Of a stretch of DNA of 64,000 nt, positions 25,975 to 35,380 are shown one piece after another. This DNA is from Bog-473 sp963730785. GTDB taxonomy: Bacteria > Actinomycetota > Acidimicrobiia > Acidimicrobiales > RAAP-2. Every line of letters starts with the position of its first letter. The stretch's first letter is position 1. Made by a program: the position numbers and the translations under genes. The notes below the pieces were generated by a model, which saw nothing but the letters and a program-made list of their open reading frames with translations, ran no database searches and was not told the DNA's origin. The stretch covers positions 620,001 to 684,000 of the forward strand of contig CAVSTF010000010.1 of assembly GCA_963730785.1 (NCBI GenBank), written 5' to 3'.

Positions 25975-27513
25975 TCAGCGCACCTGTGGTGACGGTGCCG
26001 GGCTCCGATCGGCCGAGTTCGGGTTGGAGAGGATGCCGATGGAGGGGACCTGCGTCGCGTTGAAGCTGCTTCGTCCGGCCAGGGGCACCGCCACCAGCAC
26101 CGACGTGCCGCCACCAGGCGGCGTCGAGAGGTGGGCCGATCCTCCGAGCGCTTCGGCGATGGCTCGCACAATGGCCAGCCCCAGACCGGATCCGCCACCT
26201 GACCGCGACGGGTCGCCCTGGTAGAAGCGGTCGAAGGCTCGGGTGGAGTCATGCGGTTGGATCCCGGGCCCATCGTCGACCACCTCGAAGACACCCATGC
26301 CCCGCGACACCCGGGACGACACCGAAATGGTGGTGCCATCGGGGGTATGCGCCAGCGCATTGCGCACCAAATTATGGGCCACCTGCGTCAGTCGTTCCGA
26401 GTCGCCCAGCACCATGACCGAACTCCCGGGCTGTAACGAAAGGTGGTGTCCGTGCTCCACGGCATTGGCGTCGGCCACGACGTTGTTGCAAATGAGGCGC
26501 AGGTCGACCGGCTCCACCCGCAAGGGGCGGCCCCGGTCCAATTCGGCCAACAGCAAAAGGTCCTCGACCAGACCTCCCATACGTGCGGCCTCATCTTCGA
26601 CCCGTTGCAGCGCCCGGGCCACGCCCGTCTCATCAGAAATGCCGCCCCGCCGCAGAAGTTCGGCATAACCCCGGATCGACGTCAGTGGCGTCCGCAACTC
26701 ATGGGACGCGTCGGCCACGAACTGGCGCAGCCTGTCCTCGGAGGCCGACTTCTCGGCGAAGGCGATTTCGATCTGCGTCAGCATCTGGTTGAGGGCCACA
26801 CCGAGGCGACCCACCTCGGTGGAGATCGGTGCCTCGGGCACACGACGGGCCAGGTCACCCGAGGCAATGGCATCGGCCGTGGACGCCATTTCACGCAAGG
26901 GTCGCAGACCCCGACGCACCACCAGGAGCGCCAGGAGACCCATCACCAACACCACGGCCAGACTCACCAACAGTTCATTGCGCCGCAACGACGACAGGGT
27001 GTCGTTGGTCGGGTTCAAGGAGATGGCGGTAATCAGGGTGCCCTGGGGCACCTGCACGGCGATCACTCGATATTGCCCGTCGGGGTCCTTGTGACTCCCG
27101 ACCACCACCGCGTCGGGGTCAGGTGAGAACGTGCCGGCGTAGCGCCCAAAGTGATGGTGATACTCGACGGGGACCTGTTGGACCGGGATGGAGCTGGACA
27201 GGACGGGCTGGGGGTCGGGGTGGGTGGGCGAACCCGAAGGCCGGCTGAGGATGACCTTCCCGTCGACGTTGGTGATCACCACGTAGACATCCGGTGAGAC
27301 GCGCCGTGAGAGTTCTGCAGGGGTGACGGTGACCTTTTGCGAGGCTGAGAAGGACAGATAGTTGAAGGCCAGGTCTTCCGAGGAAGCCAGCGCATCATCG
27401 GCCCGGCCGTAGAGGAATGATCGGACGGAGGCATACGTGGCGATGTCGGCCACGACGAGCCCAATCACCAACACCACGGCGACGACGGCGATGAGCCGTC
27501 GATGCAGGCTCAC
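25975..27513 (-). CDS. sensor histidine kinase
   Basis: A 512-residue membrane kinase of the OmpR-partner type. Helix 1 spans residues about 7-28. An extracytoplasmic domain of about 130 residues follows and contains an unusual HHH (VEYHHHFGRY). Helix 2 spans about 180-200. Then come HAMP (LRPLREMASTADAIASGDL), the phosphoacceptor in FVADASHELRTPLTSI, and an ATPase with NLVRNALAH, VVDDGPGI and GGSGLGLAIV. A 40-residue Ser/Pro-rich tail ends it. Its start overlaps the response regulator stop by four bases, so the pair is one operon. The signal is unknown; the HHH suggests metal or pH. Confidence 0.93.
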   Translation of the reverse strand: MSLHRRLIAVVAVVLVIGLVVADIATYASVRSFLYGRADDALASSEDLAFNYLSFSASQKVTVTPAELSRRVSPDVYVVITNVDGKVILSRPSGSPTHPDPQPVLSSSIPVQQVPVEYHHHFGRYAGTFSPDPDAVVVGSHKDPDGQYRVIAVQVPQGTLITAISLNPTNDTLSSLRRNELLVSLAVVLVMGLLALLVVRRGLRPLREMASTADAIASGDLARRVPEAPISTEVGRLGVALNQMLTQIEIAFAEKSASEDRLRQFVADASHELRTPLTSIRGYAELLRRGGISDETGVARALQRVEDEAARMGGLVEDLLLLAELDRGRPLRVEPVDLRLICNNVVADANAVEHGHHLSLQPGSSVMVLGDSERLTQVAHNLVRNALAHTPDGTTISVSSRVSRGMGVFEVVDDGPGIQPHDSTRAFDRFYQGDPSRSGGGSGLGLAIVRAIAEALGGSAHLSTPPGGGTSVLVAVPLAGRSSFNATQVPSIGILSNPNSADRSPAPSPQVR

Positions 27514-28217
27514 CCTTCTCGGGGCATCCTGAGCGTGTAGCCCACCCGACGAATCGTGTGGATGAGAGAGGGATCGACGATGTCGACCTTCTTGCGGAGG
27601 TAGCTGATGTAGGTCTCGACGATGTTGGGGTCGCCCCGGAACTCAAAGCCCCACACGTTGTCCAGCAGTTCTGACTTCGAAATGACCCGGCGGGCGTTCT
27701 CCATCAGATGACGCAGCAGGTTGAATTCGGTGGCGGTCAACTCAATAAGTTGCTCACCGCGGGTGACCTCATGGGTATCAATGTGCATGGTGAGGTCGGC
27801 AAACCGGAGAATCGACGGATCGGCCGCCTCGACTTCGCCGGCCCGGCGCAGGATGGCGGCCACCCGGGCCATCAGTTCTTCGACGCTGAACGGCTTGGTG
27901 ACGTAATCGTCGCCCATCGAAAGGCCCTCGACCTTGTCCTGGGTGGTGTCGCGGGCGGTCAGAAAGACGATCGGCACCTGATCGCCCTGCTGGCGCAGTC
28001 GGCGACACACTTCGTTGCCGTCGAAGTCCGGCAGCATGACGTCGAGCATGACCAAGTTGGGTCGGTAGGTACGGACCATGTCGATGGCTTCCGACCCGGT
28101 GGCAGCCAGACCGACCTCGTACCCCTCGAATCGCAACGCCGCCGAGAGGAGCTCGGCGATGTTGGGTTCATCATCCACCACCAGAATGCGGGCTGGCGGG
28201 AGTTCGGTGACGACCAT
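27510..28217 (-). CDS. OmpR-family response regulator
   Basis: A 235-residue DNA-binding regulator. The receiver has ILVVDDEPNIAELL, phosphoacceptor Asp in MLDVMLPDFDG, and switch residues in FLTARDT and DYVTKPFS. The C-terminal winged helix has ELTATEFNLLRHLMEN, RGDPNIVETYISYLRKKVD and IRRVGYTLRM. Paired with the kinase that follows it. ATG 28217 has GAGG about 7 bases upstream (AGAGGACATCACC). In actinobacteria, regulators of this type often control envelope or phosphate genes, which is an inference only. Confidence 0.94.
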   Translation of the reverse strand: MVVTELPPARILVVDDEPNIAELLSAALRFEGYEVGLAATGSEAIDMVRTYRPNLVMLDVMLPDFDGNEVCRRLRQQGDQVPIVFLTARDTTQDKVEGLSMGDDYVTKPFSVEELMARVAAILRRAGEVEAADPSILRFADLTMHIDTHEVTRGEQLIELTATEFNLLRHLMENARRVISKSELLDNVWGFEFRGDPNIVETYISYLRKKVDIVDPSLIHTIRRVGYTLRMPREG

Positions 28218-28229
28218 GGTGATGTCCTC

Positions 28230-28994
28230 TCAGACGGTTTCTGGCACGGAGACCTTGCGGTTACTGCGTCGAAGGCCGCGAACGGCCCGACCCAACCCCC
28301 ACCATGTCACGAGGCCCAGTGCCTCGAACACGATGGTCGATGACATCTTGGATTCGCCGGCGGCCCGGTCGACGAAGGTGATCGGCACCTCGATGATGCG
28401 ACCTCCGTGCTGCTTGACCCGATAGGTCATCTCAATTTGGAAGCCGTACCCCTCGGCTCGGATCCGGTCCAAATTCAGCTCGCGCAGGATGTCGGCCGAA
28501 TAGGCCCGGAAGCCTGCCGTGGCATCGAGCACGTTAAGGCCGAGCACAGCCGAGGCGTATTGATTGCCACCCCGCGAGAGGAGGTGGCGATGCCAGGCCC
28601 AGTTCGGGATGGTCCCACCCGGGACGTAGCGCGAGCCGATGGACAGATCGAAACCGTTGGCCAGCGGCGCCACAATCGACGGCAGGGCATTCGGGTCATG
28701 CGAGAAATCGGCGTCCATTTCGATCATGACGTCGTAGCCACGCTCAAGACCCCAGGCGAAACCGGCCCGGTACGCGCTCCCCAATCCGGACTTTTCCGAC
28801 CGCGCCAGCAGGTGCACGTCGGGAAGATCGCCCGCCACTGCCTTCACCAGATCGCCGGTGCCGTCGGGACTGCCGTCGTCGACGACCAGGACGCCCGCCT
28901 CGGGGAGGGATTCACGAATGCGGTGCAGCATCCGCTCGATGTTCTCCGACTCGTTGTACGTCGGAATTACGACGAGTGGGCGCACGCTGGACAT
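28230..28994 (-). CDS. polyprenol-phosphate mannosyltransferase (GT2)
   Basis: A 254-residue family-2 glycosyltransferase like the dolichol- or polyprenol-phosphate mannose synthases (Ppm1/DPM1). It has VVIPTYNESENIERML, the metal and sugar-nucleotide aspartates in VVDDGSPDGTGD and IEMDADFSHDP, and GSRYVPGG, WAWHRHLLSRGGN, AEGYGFQIEMTYR. It has no transmembrane tail, so it resembles the single-domain enzyme. It would supply mannose donor for lipid-linked glycans or protein mannosylation. It lies 12 bases from the response regulator gene, so it may be co-expressed with it. Confidence 0.88.
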   Translation of the reverse strand: MSSVRPLVVIPTYNESENIERMLHRIRESLPEAGVLVVDDGSPDGTGDLVKAVAGDLPDVHLLARSEKSGLGSAYRAGFAWGLERGYDVMIEMDADFSHDPNALPSIVAPLANGFDLSIGSRYVPGGTIPNWAWHRHLLSRGGNQYASAVLGLNVLDATAGFRAYSADILRELNLDRIRAEGYGFQIEMTYRVKQHGGRIIEVPITFVDRAAGESKMSSTIVFEALGLVTWWGLGRAVRGLRRSNRKVSVPETV

Positions 28995-29012
28995 TCTAGG
29001 AGACAGGCCCCC

Positions 29013-30149
29013 TCAGGCCACATCGGTGGGGAGCTCGTCCGGGCCACGCCGGACCTCACGGATGACCACCTGGATGGCGCCCCCGACCGGGATACCGATC
29101 AACGCACCCACGAACGTGCCTAGGTCGGCCCCGATCTTCCCACCCAAGGTGGCACCAACCAGCACGGCAATGAGCACCCAGAACGGGTTGAGCCGCACCG
29201 TCCTGCTCATGATGATGGGGTTCAAGATGTGGTTCTCCACCTGCTGATAGGCCAAGAAGACGATCAGCATCACGATGCCGGCCGGCACCGAGTGGATGGC
29301 GGCGATCACAATGACCGGCACCCCGGCCAGCAGGCCGCCCACCAGGGGCAACAGGTCGACCATGGCCACGAAGACACCCATGAGCAGGGCGAACGGCACC
29401 CCCAGAATGGCCAACGTGATCCCGACCACGATGCCGGCAATGACCGAGGTCAAGAAGTTGCCCAGCATGTAACCGGTCACCGACCGCATTGATTCGTTGA
29501 TGACCCGGTTGAGGCGGATGGACGTGCCCGGACTGAAGAGATTCAGGATGCCGTGCCACAGCCGTGGCGCCTCCAGCATGGCGAAGAAGGTCAGCACGGC
29601 GATGGTGACGAAGGTGATGAGCGACGACAGGGCGGCGGCGCCAACGGAGAAGGCGGTGGCCGGCTTGAGGACCTTGGTCAGCTGTTTGGTGAACTTGGCC
29701 GACCCTTCCGAGAGATATTTCTGAAGATGAAGTCGGAAAACGAGCCGGCCCAGTGGCCCCTTACCCTTGCGGGTGTTCTTGATCAGGTCGGGAATTTCGT
29801 GCCCGAAGTGGACCGCACTACTGACCAACGGCGACGTGAAGAGGTACACCAACCCGGCCGCCGCAATCACTCCCGAGAGGAAGACCACGGTGGCGGCGAC
29901 ACCGTGCGAGAGCCCGTGACGTTTGAGGAACCGGGTGGCCGGGGTCAACAGCAGGGCAATGAAGAAGGCGACCACGGCGTAGAGGACAATTTTTCGGAGG
30001 ACCCACAGGCCCACGATGATCCCTACATTGAGGTCCAACAGGCCGATCGCCACGGCGACCGCCACCACAATCGTGCCTAGCGGGATGCCCCGCCGACCGG
30101 CACTGCCGCTGAGGCGAGAGCGCCAAGTGTCCGGGTGCTCTTCGGCCAT
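29013..30149 (-). CDS. AI-2E (PerM) family membrane protein
   Basis: A 378-residue protein with about eight helices. It begins with paired N-terminal helices (VAVAVAIGLLDLNVGIIVGLWV). The central soluble part (residues about 125-170) contains IKNTRKGKGPLG. The C-terminal family motif reads VDLLPLVGGLLAGVPVIVIA, followed by VENHILNPIIMSRTVRLNPFWVLIAVL. Members are involved in ion or small-molecule efflux, and the name reflects an uncertain autoinducer role. It is divergent from the next gene with overlapping upstream regions. Confidence 0.9.
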   Translation of the reverse strand: MAEEHPDTWRSRLSGSAGRRGIPLGTIVVAVAVAIGLLDLNVGIIVGLWVLRKIVLYAVVAFFIALLLTPATRFLKRHGLSHGVAATVVFLSGVIAAAGLVYLFTSPLVSSAVHFGHEIPDLIKNTRKGKGPLGRLVFRLHLQKYLSEGSAKFTKQLTKVLKPATAFSVGAAALSSLITFVTIAVLTFFAMLEAPRLWHGILNLFSPGTSIRLNRVINESMRSVTGYMLGNFLTSVIAGIVVGITLAILGVPFALLMGVFVAMVDLLPLVGGLLAGVPVIVIAAIHSVPAGIVMLIVFLAYQQVENHILNPIIMSRTVRLNPFWVLIAVLVGATLGGKIGADLGTFVGALIGIPVGGAIQVVIREVRRGPDELPTDVA

Positions 30150-30191
30150 CTGACCAGCATGGCAGCTTCACCCCTCCCGAGACGTGCAAGC

Positions 30192-31283
30192 ATGAGGGCA
30201 ATGGAGTCCCTTGGCCAGGAAGCGGGGCAAGGCGAAGACGCCGCCCCGCCGGTCAAGCGTCGCTGGATCCCGCGCAACGTGAGGATCACCTTGTTCGTCC
30301 TGGTGCTCTTCTTCGTGGGCTTCTACGTCCTGCCCACCGAACTCGGCGAAGCCCATCGGGATCTGCACAAGCTGGGTCACCTGAACTTCCTCTGGTTACT
30401 CCTGGGTGCGGGCTTCGAGGTGGCCGCCCTGGCGGCCTACGCCGAGCTGACGCGGACCGTCCTCTCCCCCAACCCGCCCCACCGTTTCCGGATCCTTCGC
30501 ATCAACATGTGGGCCCTGGCCATCAGCCATGTCGTGCCGGGGGGCACGGTACCGGGCACGGCCGCCAGCTACCGGCTCTTGGTCGACGCCGACGTGCCGG
30601 GCAGCACCGCCGCCTTCGGGCTGGCCACCCAGGGCATCGGATCGGCGGTGGTCCTCAACGGCATCTTCTGGTTGTCGCTGCTGGTGTCGATCCCGCTCCA
30701 TGGCTACAACCCGCTCTACGGGTTCGCCGCCATCCTCGGGGTGCTGCTGCTGGGGATCTTCGCCGGACTGATCTTCCTACTGACTCGGGGAGAACGGCAG
30801 GCCAACTCCTTCCTGAACAAGATGGCCGCCAAGTTGCCCTTCGTAAAACCCGAGACCATCACCGCGCTGGTACACAAGGTGGTCGATCGGATGCACGTGC
30901 TGTTCAAGAGTCCGGTGCTGCTCTACCGGGCCGGCGTGTGGGCCGCCGCCAACTGGCTGCTCGATGCGACGTCGCTGTTCGTCTTCCTCTTCGCCTTCGG
31001 CGTCCACGTCGACCCGATCGACGTGCTGGTCGCCTACGGCCTGGCCAACATCCTGGCCGTCATCCCCATCACACCAGGTGGCCTCGGCGTAGTCGAGGTC
31101 ACCGTCGTCTCCATCCTCACCGGCTTCGGCGTCCCGGTCGCCGCCGCGTCCGCCGGCGTCCTGGCCTGGCGACTGGTCAACTTCTGGTTGCCCATCCCGT
31201 TTGGCGGCGCGGCCTACTTATCGCTCCGGCTCCACCGGCCGCCGGCCCCTGATCCCGCCGTCACGCAGGCGCCGGTCAACTAG
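30192..31283 (+). CDS. UPF0104/LPG-synthase-type integral membrane protein
   Basis: About 363 residues with roughly eight helices. It has the GFEVAALAAYAELTRTVL region and the glycine-rich HVVPGGTVPGTAASYRLL and ITPGGLGVVEVTVV motifs of the flippase-like part of lysylphosphatidylglycerol synthase. There is no C-terminal aminoacyl-transferase domain, so it is not itself an MprF. It may flip a lipid or glycolipid. ATG 30192 is chosen among several; 30159 and 30201 are alternatives. Upstream frames overlap the divergent AI-2E gene. Confidence 0.83.
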   Translation: MRAMESLGQEAGQGEDAAPPVKRRWIPRNVRITLFVLVLFFVGFYVLPTELGEAHRDLHKLGHLNFLWLLLGAGFEVAALAAYAELTRTVLSPNPPHRFRILRINMWALAISHVVPGGTVPGTAASYRLLVDADVPGSTAAFGLATQGIGSAVVLNGIFWLSLLVSIPLHGYNPLYGFAAILGVLLLGIFAGLIFLLTRGERQANSFLNKMAAKLPFVKPETITALVHKVVDRMHVLFKSPVLLYRAGVWAAANWLLDATSLFVFLFAFGVHVDPIDVLVAYGLANILAVIPITPGGLGVVEVTVVSILTGFGVPVAAASAGVLAWRLVNFWLPIPFGGAAYLSLRLHRPPAPDPAVTQAPVN

Positions 31284-31303
31284 GCGGGCTCGTGGCCACG
31301 CAT

Positions 31304-32101
31304 TTAGAGGAAGTGCTTGAGCACATCCACCGCCGGCCCGGCCAAGACCACTTGACCGTCTGAGTTCGTCGATGTCGGCACCGACACCGGAGCCCGGGCT
31401 GGCACCTTCATGAGCGAGAGCAACGACGACACCGAGGTGCGTGGTCCCAGGTAGACGTGGGACGCCACCGCTTCAATGAGCGAAGTGGTGCCGGCGGGGT
31501 GCCCGATCAACGAGGCCATCGAAATTTTGCCCAGGGCCAGCTTGCCCAGACTCGAACTGGGCGCCGCCGAGTGCAGGTCGACCCCGACGTAGTGCCCGAC
31601 CGGAATGCCGAGCTTGCTCAGTCCGGCGATGATCGCTTCCGGCTGGTGGATGTTGAGCGACGACAAGGGCACCGAGTGTGCGGACTTCCCGGGTGTCACG
31701 CCCAACGACGACGGCACCACCAGCACCTTGGTGTGGCCACCCGTCGTATTGAAGACGTAGACCTCCTCATGGTGGTCGGGACCCTTCACCACGGCCAAGA
31801 GATCGCCCTCGCCCTTGGCCAGCAGGGCCGCGGGCACGCCGACGTGATGGACCGCGTGATCGATCTTGTAGAGCGTGATGCCAAGGTAGGCGCCGACCAT
31901 GGCCACCAGGGCCAGGGCGGTACCGCCGACGATGAGTGCCGCTCGCTTCCAACGGAAGCGGCGCTTGGCGACCGCAGGGACCGGGTCCGCCACCAGCGAG
32001 AGCTGGAAGGCGGGCTCCAGGGCGGGCAGCCGGGACGGATGATCGGCACAACCTGGACAACCGGCACAGCGATGCACCTCGACCTCGGCGATAACCACCA
32101 T
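31304..32101 (-). CDS. membrane protein resembling a degenerate LCP (LytR-CpsA-Psr) domain, with an N-terminal cysteine cluster
   Basis: A 265-residue protein. The N-terminus holds closely spaced cysteines (HRCAGCPGCADH), a short soluble part, then one helix (residues about 54-76, AALIVGGTALALVAMVGAYL). The outside part shows the order of an LCP domain: GEGDLLAVVKG, FNTTGGHTKVLVVPSSLGV, HYVGVDLHSA. The conserved arginine and aspartate of IPRDTYV are missing (VPSSLGV), and so are the following catalytic arginines. It may be a non-catalytic ligase relative or a different fold. The family call is weak. Confidence 0.42.
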   Translation of the reverse strand: MVVIAEVEVHRCAGCPGCADHPSRLPALEPAFQLSLVADPVPAVAKRRFRWKRAALIVGGTALALVAMVGAYLGITLYKIDHAVHHVGVPAALLAKGEGDLLAVVKGPDHHEEVYVFNTTGGHTKVLVVPSSLGVTPGKSAHSVPLSSLNIHQPEAIIAGLSKLGIPVGHYVGVDLHSAAPSSSLGKLALGKISMASLIGHPAGTTSLIEAVASHVYLGPRTSVSSLLSLMKVPARAPVSVPTSTNSDGQVVLAGPAVDVLKHFL

Positions 32102-32206
32102 CGATCCCCCTCCCGAGCGGCCAGTGCGGCCGAGCAGGAATCACGGTACGAATCAGGTGTTGCCGCCCCGTTGCATCCCGGGTTCGATTTGGTTGTCGTG
32201 CGCCGG

Positions 32207-33091
32207 TTAGACGTCCACTCCCACGCCGGCATGATCCCCGACCAATTGGACCCAACGGTCCCAATAGGCGGGCGGATAGTCGTGCCCCATGCCTTCGAGC
32301 ACCACAAAATTGGCGCCTGGAATGCACTCCGCGGTGCGTCGGCCACCGCTGATATCGATCAGCGTGTCGGCATCGCCGTGGAGCACCAGGGTCGGGACAG
32401 CCACCGACCGGAGCGCCTCTGACCGGCTGCCCGAAGAGGCCACGGCCAGAATCTGTCGCACCGTCCCTTCCGGATAGAAACTCCGTTCGAAGGCCTCGGC
32501 GGCCGAGGCCGTCAAACGCTCGGCATCAAAATGGGCGGGGCTGCCGAAGACGCGATTGCCCGCCAGGTGACGAGCAATGGCTGACTCTCGATCGGTCGCC
32601 GGAGGCCCGAACAAGATGGCCTGAGCCTCGGGTGTCGACTGTCCAACGTCAGGATCGCCCGTCGTTGACATCACCGATGTCATGGACAGCAATCGTTCGG
32701 GGAAGTCGATGGCCAACTGCTGCACGATCATCCCGCCCATGGAGAGACCCATGACGTGCGCCTGCTCAATACCCAACTGGTCCAGCACCGCGATGGCATC
32801 CTGGGCCATGTCAGCCAGTTGATAGGCCACTTCGGGTTCCTCGCCTCGGCGCCGAGCCTCGGTGAAGCCCTTGAAGTCCGGGGGAAACTCTCCGAACTTG
32901 GCCGACAGTCCCACATCGCGATTATCGAATCGGATAACGAAGAAGCCGCGATCCACGAACCGTTCGCACCATTCCGTGTAGTAGTTGATGCATTGGGAAC
33001 CGAGCCCATTCACCAAGAGGAGGGCGGGATCCAGCGGCTCTCCGAACGTTTCGTAGTAGATGTCAACGTCGCCGTTATGGGCGTACGCCAT
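32207..33091 (-). CDS. alpha/beta hydrolase
   Basis: A 294-residue soluble hydrolase. The nucleophile elbow is GLSMGGM, the acid is in LVLHGDADTLID and the histidine in LEGMGHDYPP. NGLGSQCINYYTEW forms the oxyanion loop and RFDNRDVGLSAKF is typical of the aclacinomycin methylesterase-like (RdmC) group. The substrate is unknown. ATG 33091 follows the ppk1 stop on the same strand by 24 bases, so the pair is probably co-transcribed. Confidence 0.88.
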   Translation of the reverse strand: MAYAHNGDVDIYYETFGEPLDPALLLVNGLGSQCINYYTEWCERFVDRGFFVIRFDNRDVGLSAKFGEFPPDFKGFTEARRRGEEPEVAYQLADMAQDAIAVLDQLGIEQAHVMGLSMGGMIVQQLAIDFPERLLSMTSVMSTTGDPDVGQSTPEAQAILFGPPATDRESAIARHLAGNRVFGSPAHFDAERLTASAAEAFERSFYPEGTVRQILAVASSGSRSEALRSVAVPTLVLHGDADTLIDISGGRRTAECIPGANFVVLEGMGHDYPPAYWDRWVQLVGDHAGVGVDV

Positions 33092-33115
33092 GCTTCCCCC
33101 TCCCCCGAGGCTGAC

Positions 33116-35296
33116 TCAGTCTTCGCCCAGTACCCGGAATTCCGGATCCCGCCGCCGCCGAGCCCGCTCAATGGCCAATTCCTTCAGTTTTGCCTGTGCG
33201 CTGATGCCGTGGAGATTCTCCACCCGGCGCCAACGTCGGTCCGAACCCAAGGCCCAGGCGTTGGTCTCGTCGGCAAAGATCAGATCGAGCACCTCGAAGA
33301 GGCGATCCTGCAGATCCGGGTCCCGCACCGGAACGAGCACCTCGACCCGTCGATCCAAGTTGCGTCCCATCAGATCGGCCGAGCCGATGTACAGCTTGAG
33401 GGGCAGGCCCGGACCGGCTTCGGGATCCAACGGCGACCCGCCAAACTGATAAATCCGTGAGTGCTCCAGGAAGCTGCCCACGATTGAGCGCACCCGGATG
33501 TTCTCCGAGAGCTCAGGGATGCCAGGACGCAGGCGGCACAAGCCACGGATGGCCAGATCGATCGGCACCCCGGCACCGGAGGCTCGGTACAGCGCATCGA
33601 TCATGGTGGCGTCAGTTAGGCCGTTGAGTTTCAGGACGATCCGGCCCTGTGGGCCGGCTTCGGCCTGCTCCTCAATCATCGACATCATGCGCTTACGCGT
33701 CGTGACCGGTGAGACGAGGATCTGCCGGTAGTCAGCGTGACGAGAGAATCCGGTGAGGTAGTTGAACAACTCCCCCACGTCACTACCGATGTCCGGCGCT
33801 GCGGTCAGCAGCCCGATGTCCTCGTACATGCGCGCCGTCTTGGAGTTGTAGTTACCCGTGCCGACGTGGCAATAGTGCCGAACGCCGTCGTCTTCACGGC
33901 GCAGCACCAACGCGGTCTTCGAGTGCGTCTTCAGTCCGACGATGCCGTAGACCACGTGTACGCCCGCTTCTTCCAGGGCGCGGGCCCATCCGATGTTGGC
34001 TTCCTCATCGAAGCGGGCCTTGAGCTCGACGATGGCGGCCACCTGCTTGCCGTTCTCGGAGGCCCGGATCAACGACTTCACGATGGGGCTGTCGCCTGAA
34101 GTCCGGTAGAGGGTCTGCTTGATGCCGAGCACATCCGGGTCCTCCGCCGCCTGGGCGATGAAGGCTTCCACCGAGGTGGCGAACGAGTCGTAGGGGTGAT
34201 GCACCAGCACGTCGCGCTCGCGCAACATGGCGAAGAATTCGGTGGGCTCATTGGATGCGGTGGCCAGCCGGGGCGGCGTCATCGGCGTCCAGGTGTCCTC
34301 GTGGAGATCGGGACGATCGAGTGCGAAGACGCCCCACAATCCACCGAGATCAAGCGGTGCTTCCAATCGGTAGACACCATCGGGTGCCACCTCGAGTTCG
34401 GAGGCCAACAACTCGACCAACTCATCGTTCATGTCGGCTCCGACTTCGAGCCGCAGGGCTCGGCCGAAGCGGCGGCGCCGCAATTCCATCTCGATGGCGA
34501 CCAACAGGTCGTCGGCCTCATCCTCTTCGAGGGCCAGGTCGGCGTTGCGGGTAACCCGGAAGGCGTAGTGCTCTCCCACCTTCATGCCTGGGAACAGGGT
34601 GTCGATCTGGGCCGCGATGACCTGCTCCAGGGGCACGAAACGCTCGCCGTCGGGCATGACCACGAAACGGGGCAGCACCGGCGGCACCTTGACCCGGGCA
34701 ATGCGCCGCTCACCGGTCGAAGGATCCTGCACCTCGACCACCAGGTTCAGCGAGAGGTTGGAGATGTATGGGAACGGGTGACCAGGGTCAACGGCCAGCG
34801 GGGTCAGCACGGGGAAGATCTGCCGCTGGAAGACGTCAACCATGTAGACGCGGTCGTCATCATCGAGCGTGGACCAGTCCGAGAGGCGCACGCCGGCTTC
34901 CGCCAAGGCCGGCACAATCTGGTCCAGGAAGATGCTGCCCTGGCGCTTCACCAGCTCCTCAACCCTGGTTCGGATGAGCTTCAGTTGCTCCCCCGGACGA
35001 AGGCCGTCCACCGACCGGGTGCGCACCCCGGCCGCCACCTGATCCTCCAGTGCGGCCACTCTGACCTGGAAGAACTCGTCCAGTAACTCCGAAAAAATGG
35101 CCAGAAACTTGGTCCGCTCCAGCAGCTTGACGCCGTCGTCTTCGGCCAATTCCAGCAATCGGGCGCCAAAGTCGAGACGGGACTGCTCCCGATTGGTGAA
35201 CCGCTGGAACCCGAACGCCTCAATCTGTTGGTACGTGGGAGGCGTGGGTACCTCGGCGGCCCCCGGCGTGATCATGAGGTCGGGATCGGCAGTCAT
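33116..35296 (-). CDS. ppk: polyphosphate kinase 1
   Basis: Makes polyphosphate from ATP in a reversible reaction. The 726-residue protein has the four PPK1 domains: N-terminal helices (RFTNREQSRLDFGARLLELA), the head (DPGHPFPYISNLSLNL), and two PLD-like C-terminal domains with catalytic histidines in VGLKTHSKTALV and GSFLEHSRIYQF. It ends HGISAQAKLKELAIERAR. The window contains no ppx beside it. It is divergent from the SEDS gene at 35381. Confidence 0.96.
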   Translation of the reverse strand: MTADPDLMITPGAAEVPTPPTYQQIEAFGFQRFTNREQSRLDFGARLLELAEDDGVKLLERTKFLAIFSELLDEFFQVRVAALEDQVAAGVRTRSVDGLRPGEQLKLIRTRVEELVKRQGSIFLDQIVPALAEAGVRLSDWSTLDDDDRVYMVDVFQRQIFPVLTPLAVDPGHPFPYISNLSLNLVVEVQDPSTGERRIARVKVPPVLPRFVVMPDGERFVPLEQVIAAQIDTLFPGMKVGEHYAFRVTRNADLALEEDEADDLLVAIEMELRRRRFGRALRLEVGADMNDELVELLASELEVAPDGVYRLEAPLDLGGLWGVFALDRPDLHEDTWTPMTPPRLATASNEPTEFFAMLRERDVLVHHPYDSFATSVEAFIAQAAEDPDVLGIKQTLYRTSGDSPIVKSLIRASENGKQVAAIVELKARFDEEANIGWARALEEAGVHVVYGIVGLKTHSKTALVLRREDDGVRHYCHVGTGNYNSKTARMYEDIGLLTAAPDIGSDVGELFNYLTGFSRHADYRQILVSPVTTRKRMMSMIEEQAEAGPQGRIVLKLNGLTDATMIDALYRASGAGVPIDLAIRGLCRLRPGIPELSENIRVRSIVGSFLEHSRIYQFGGSPLDPEAGPGLPLKLYIGSADLMGRNLDRRVEVLVPVRDPDLQDRLFEVLDLIFADETNAWALGSDRRWRRVENLHGISAQAKLKELAIERARRRRDPEFRVLGED

Positions 35297-35380
35297 GGCG
35301 TCCCCGGCATGCTACCTGGCACCGCTACGATCCGAGAAGTGGATTCGCGGACCCGTCACACTCGAATTCCGAGATATGCC

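Noticed and set aside
32102..32206. tRNA-like T-loop sequence GGTTCGATTTGG
   Set aside because: No acceptor or anticodon stems can be formed around it.
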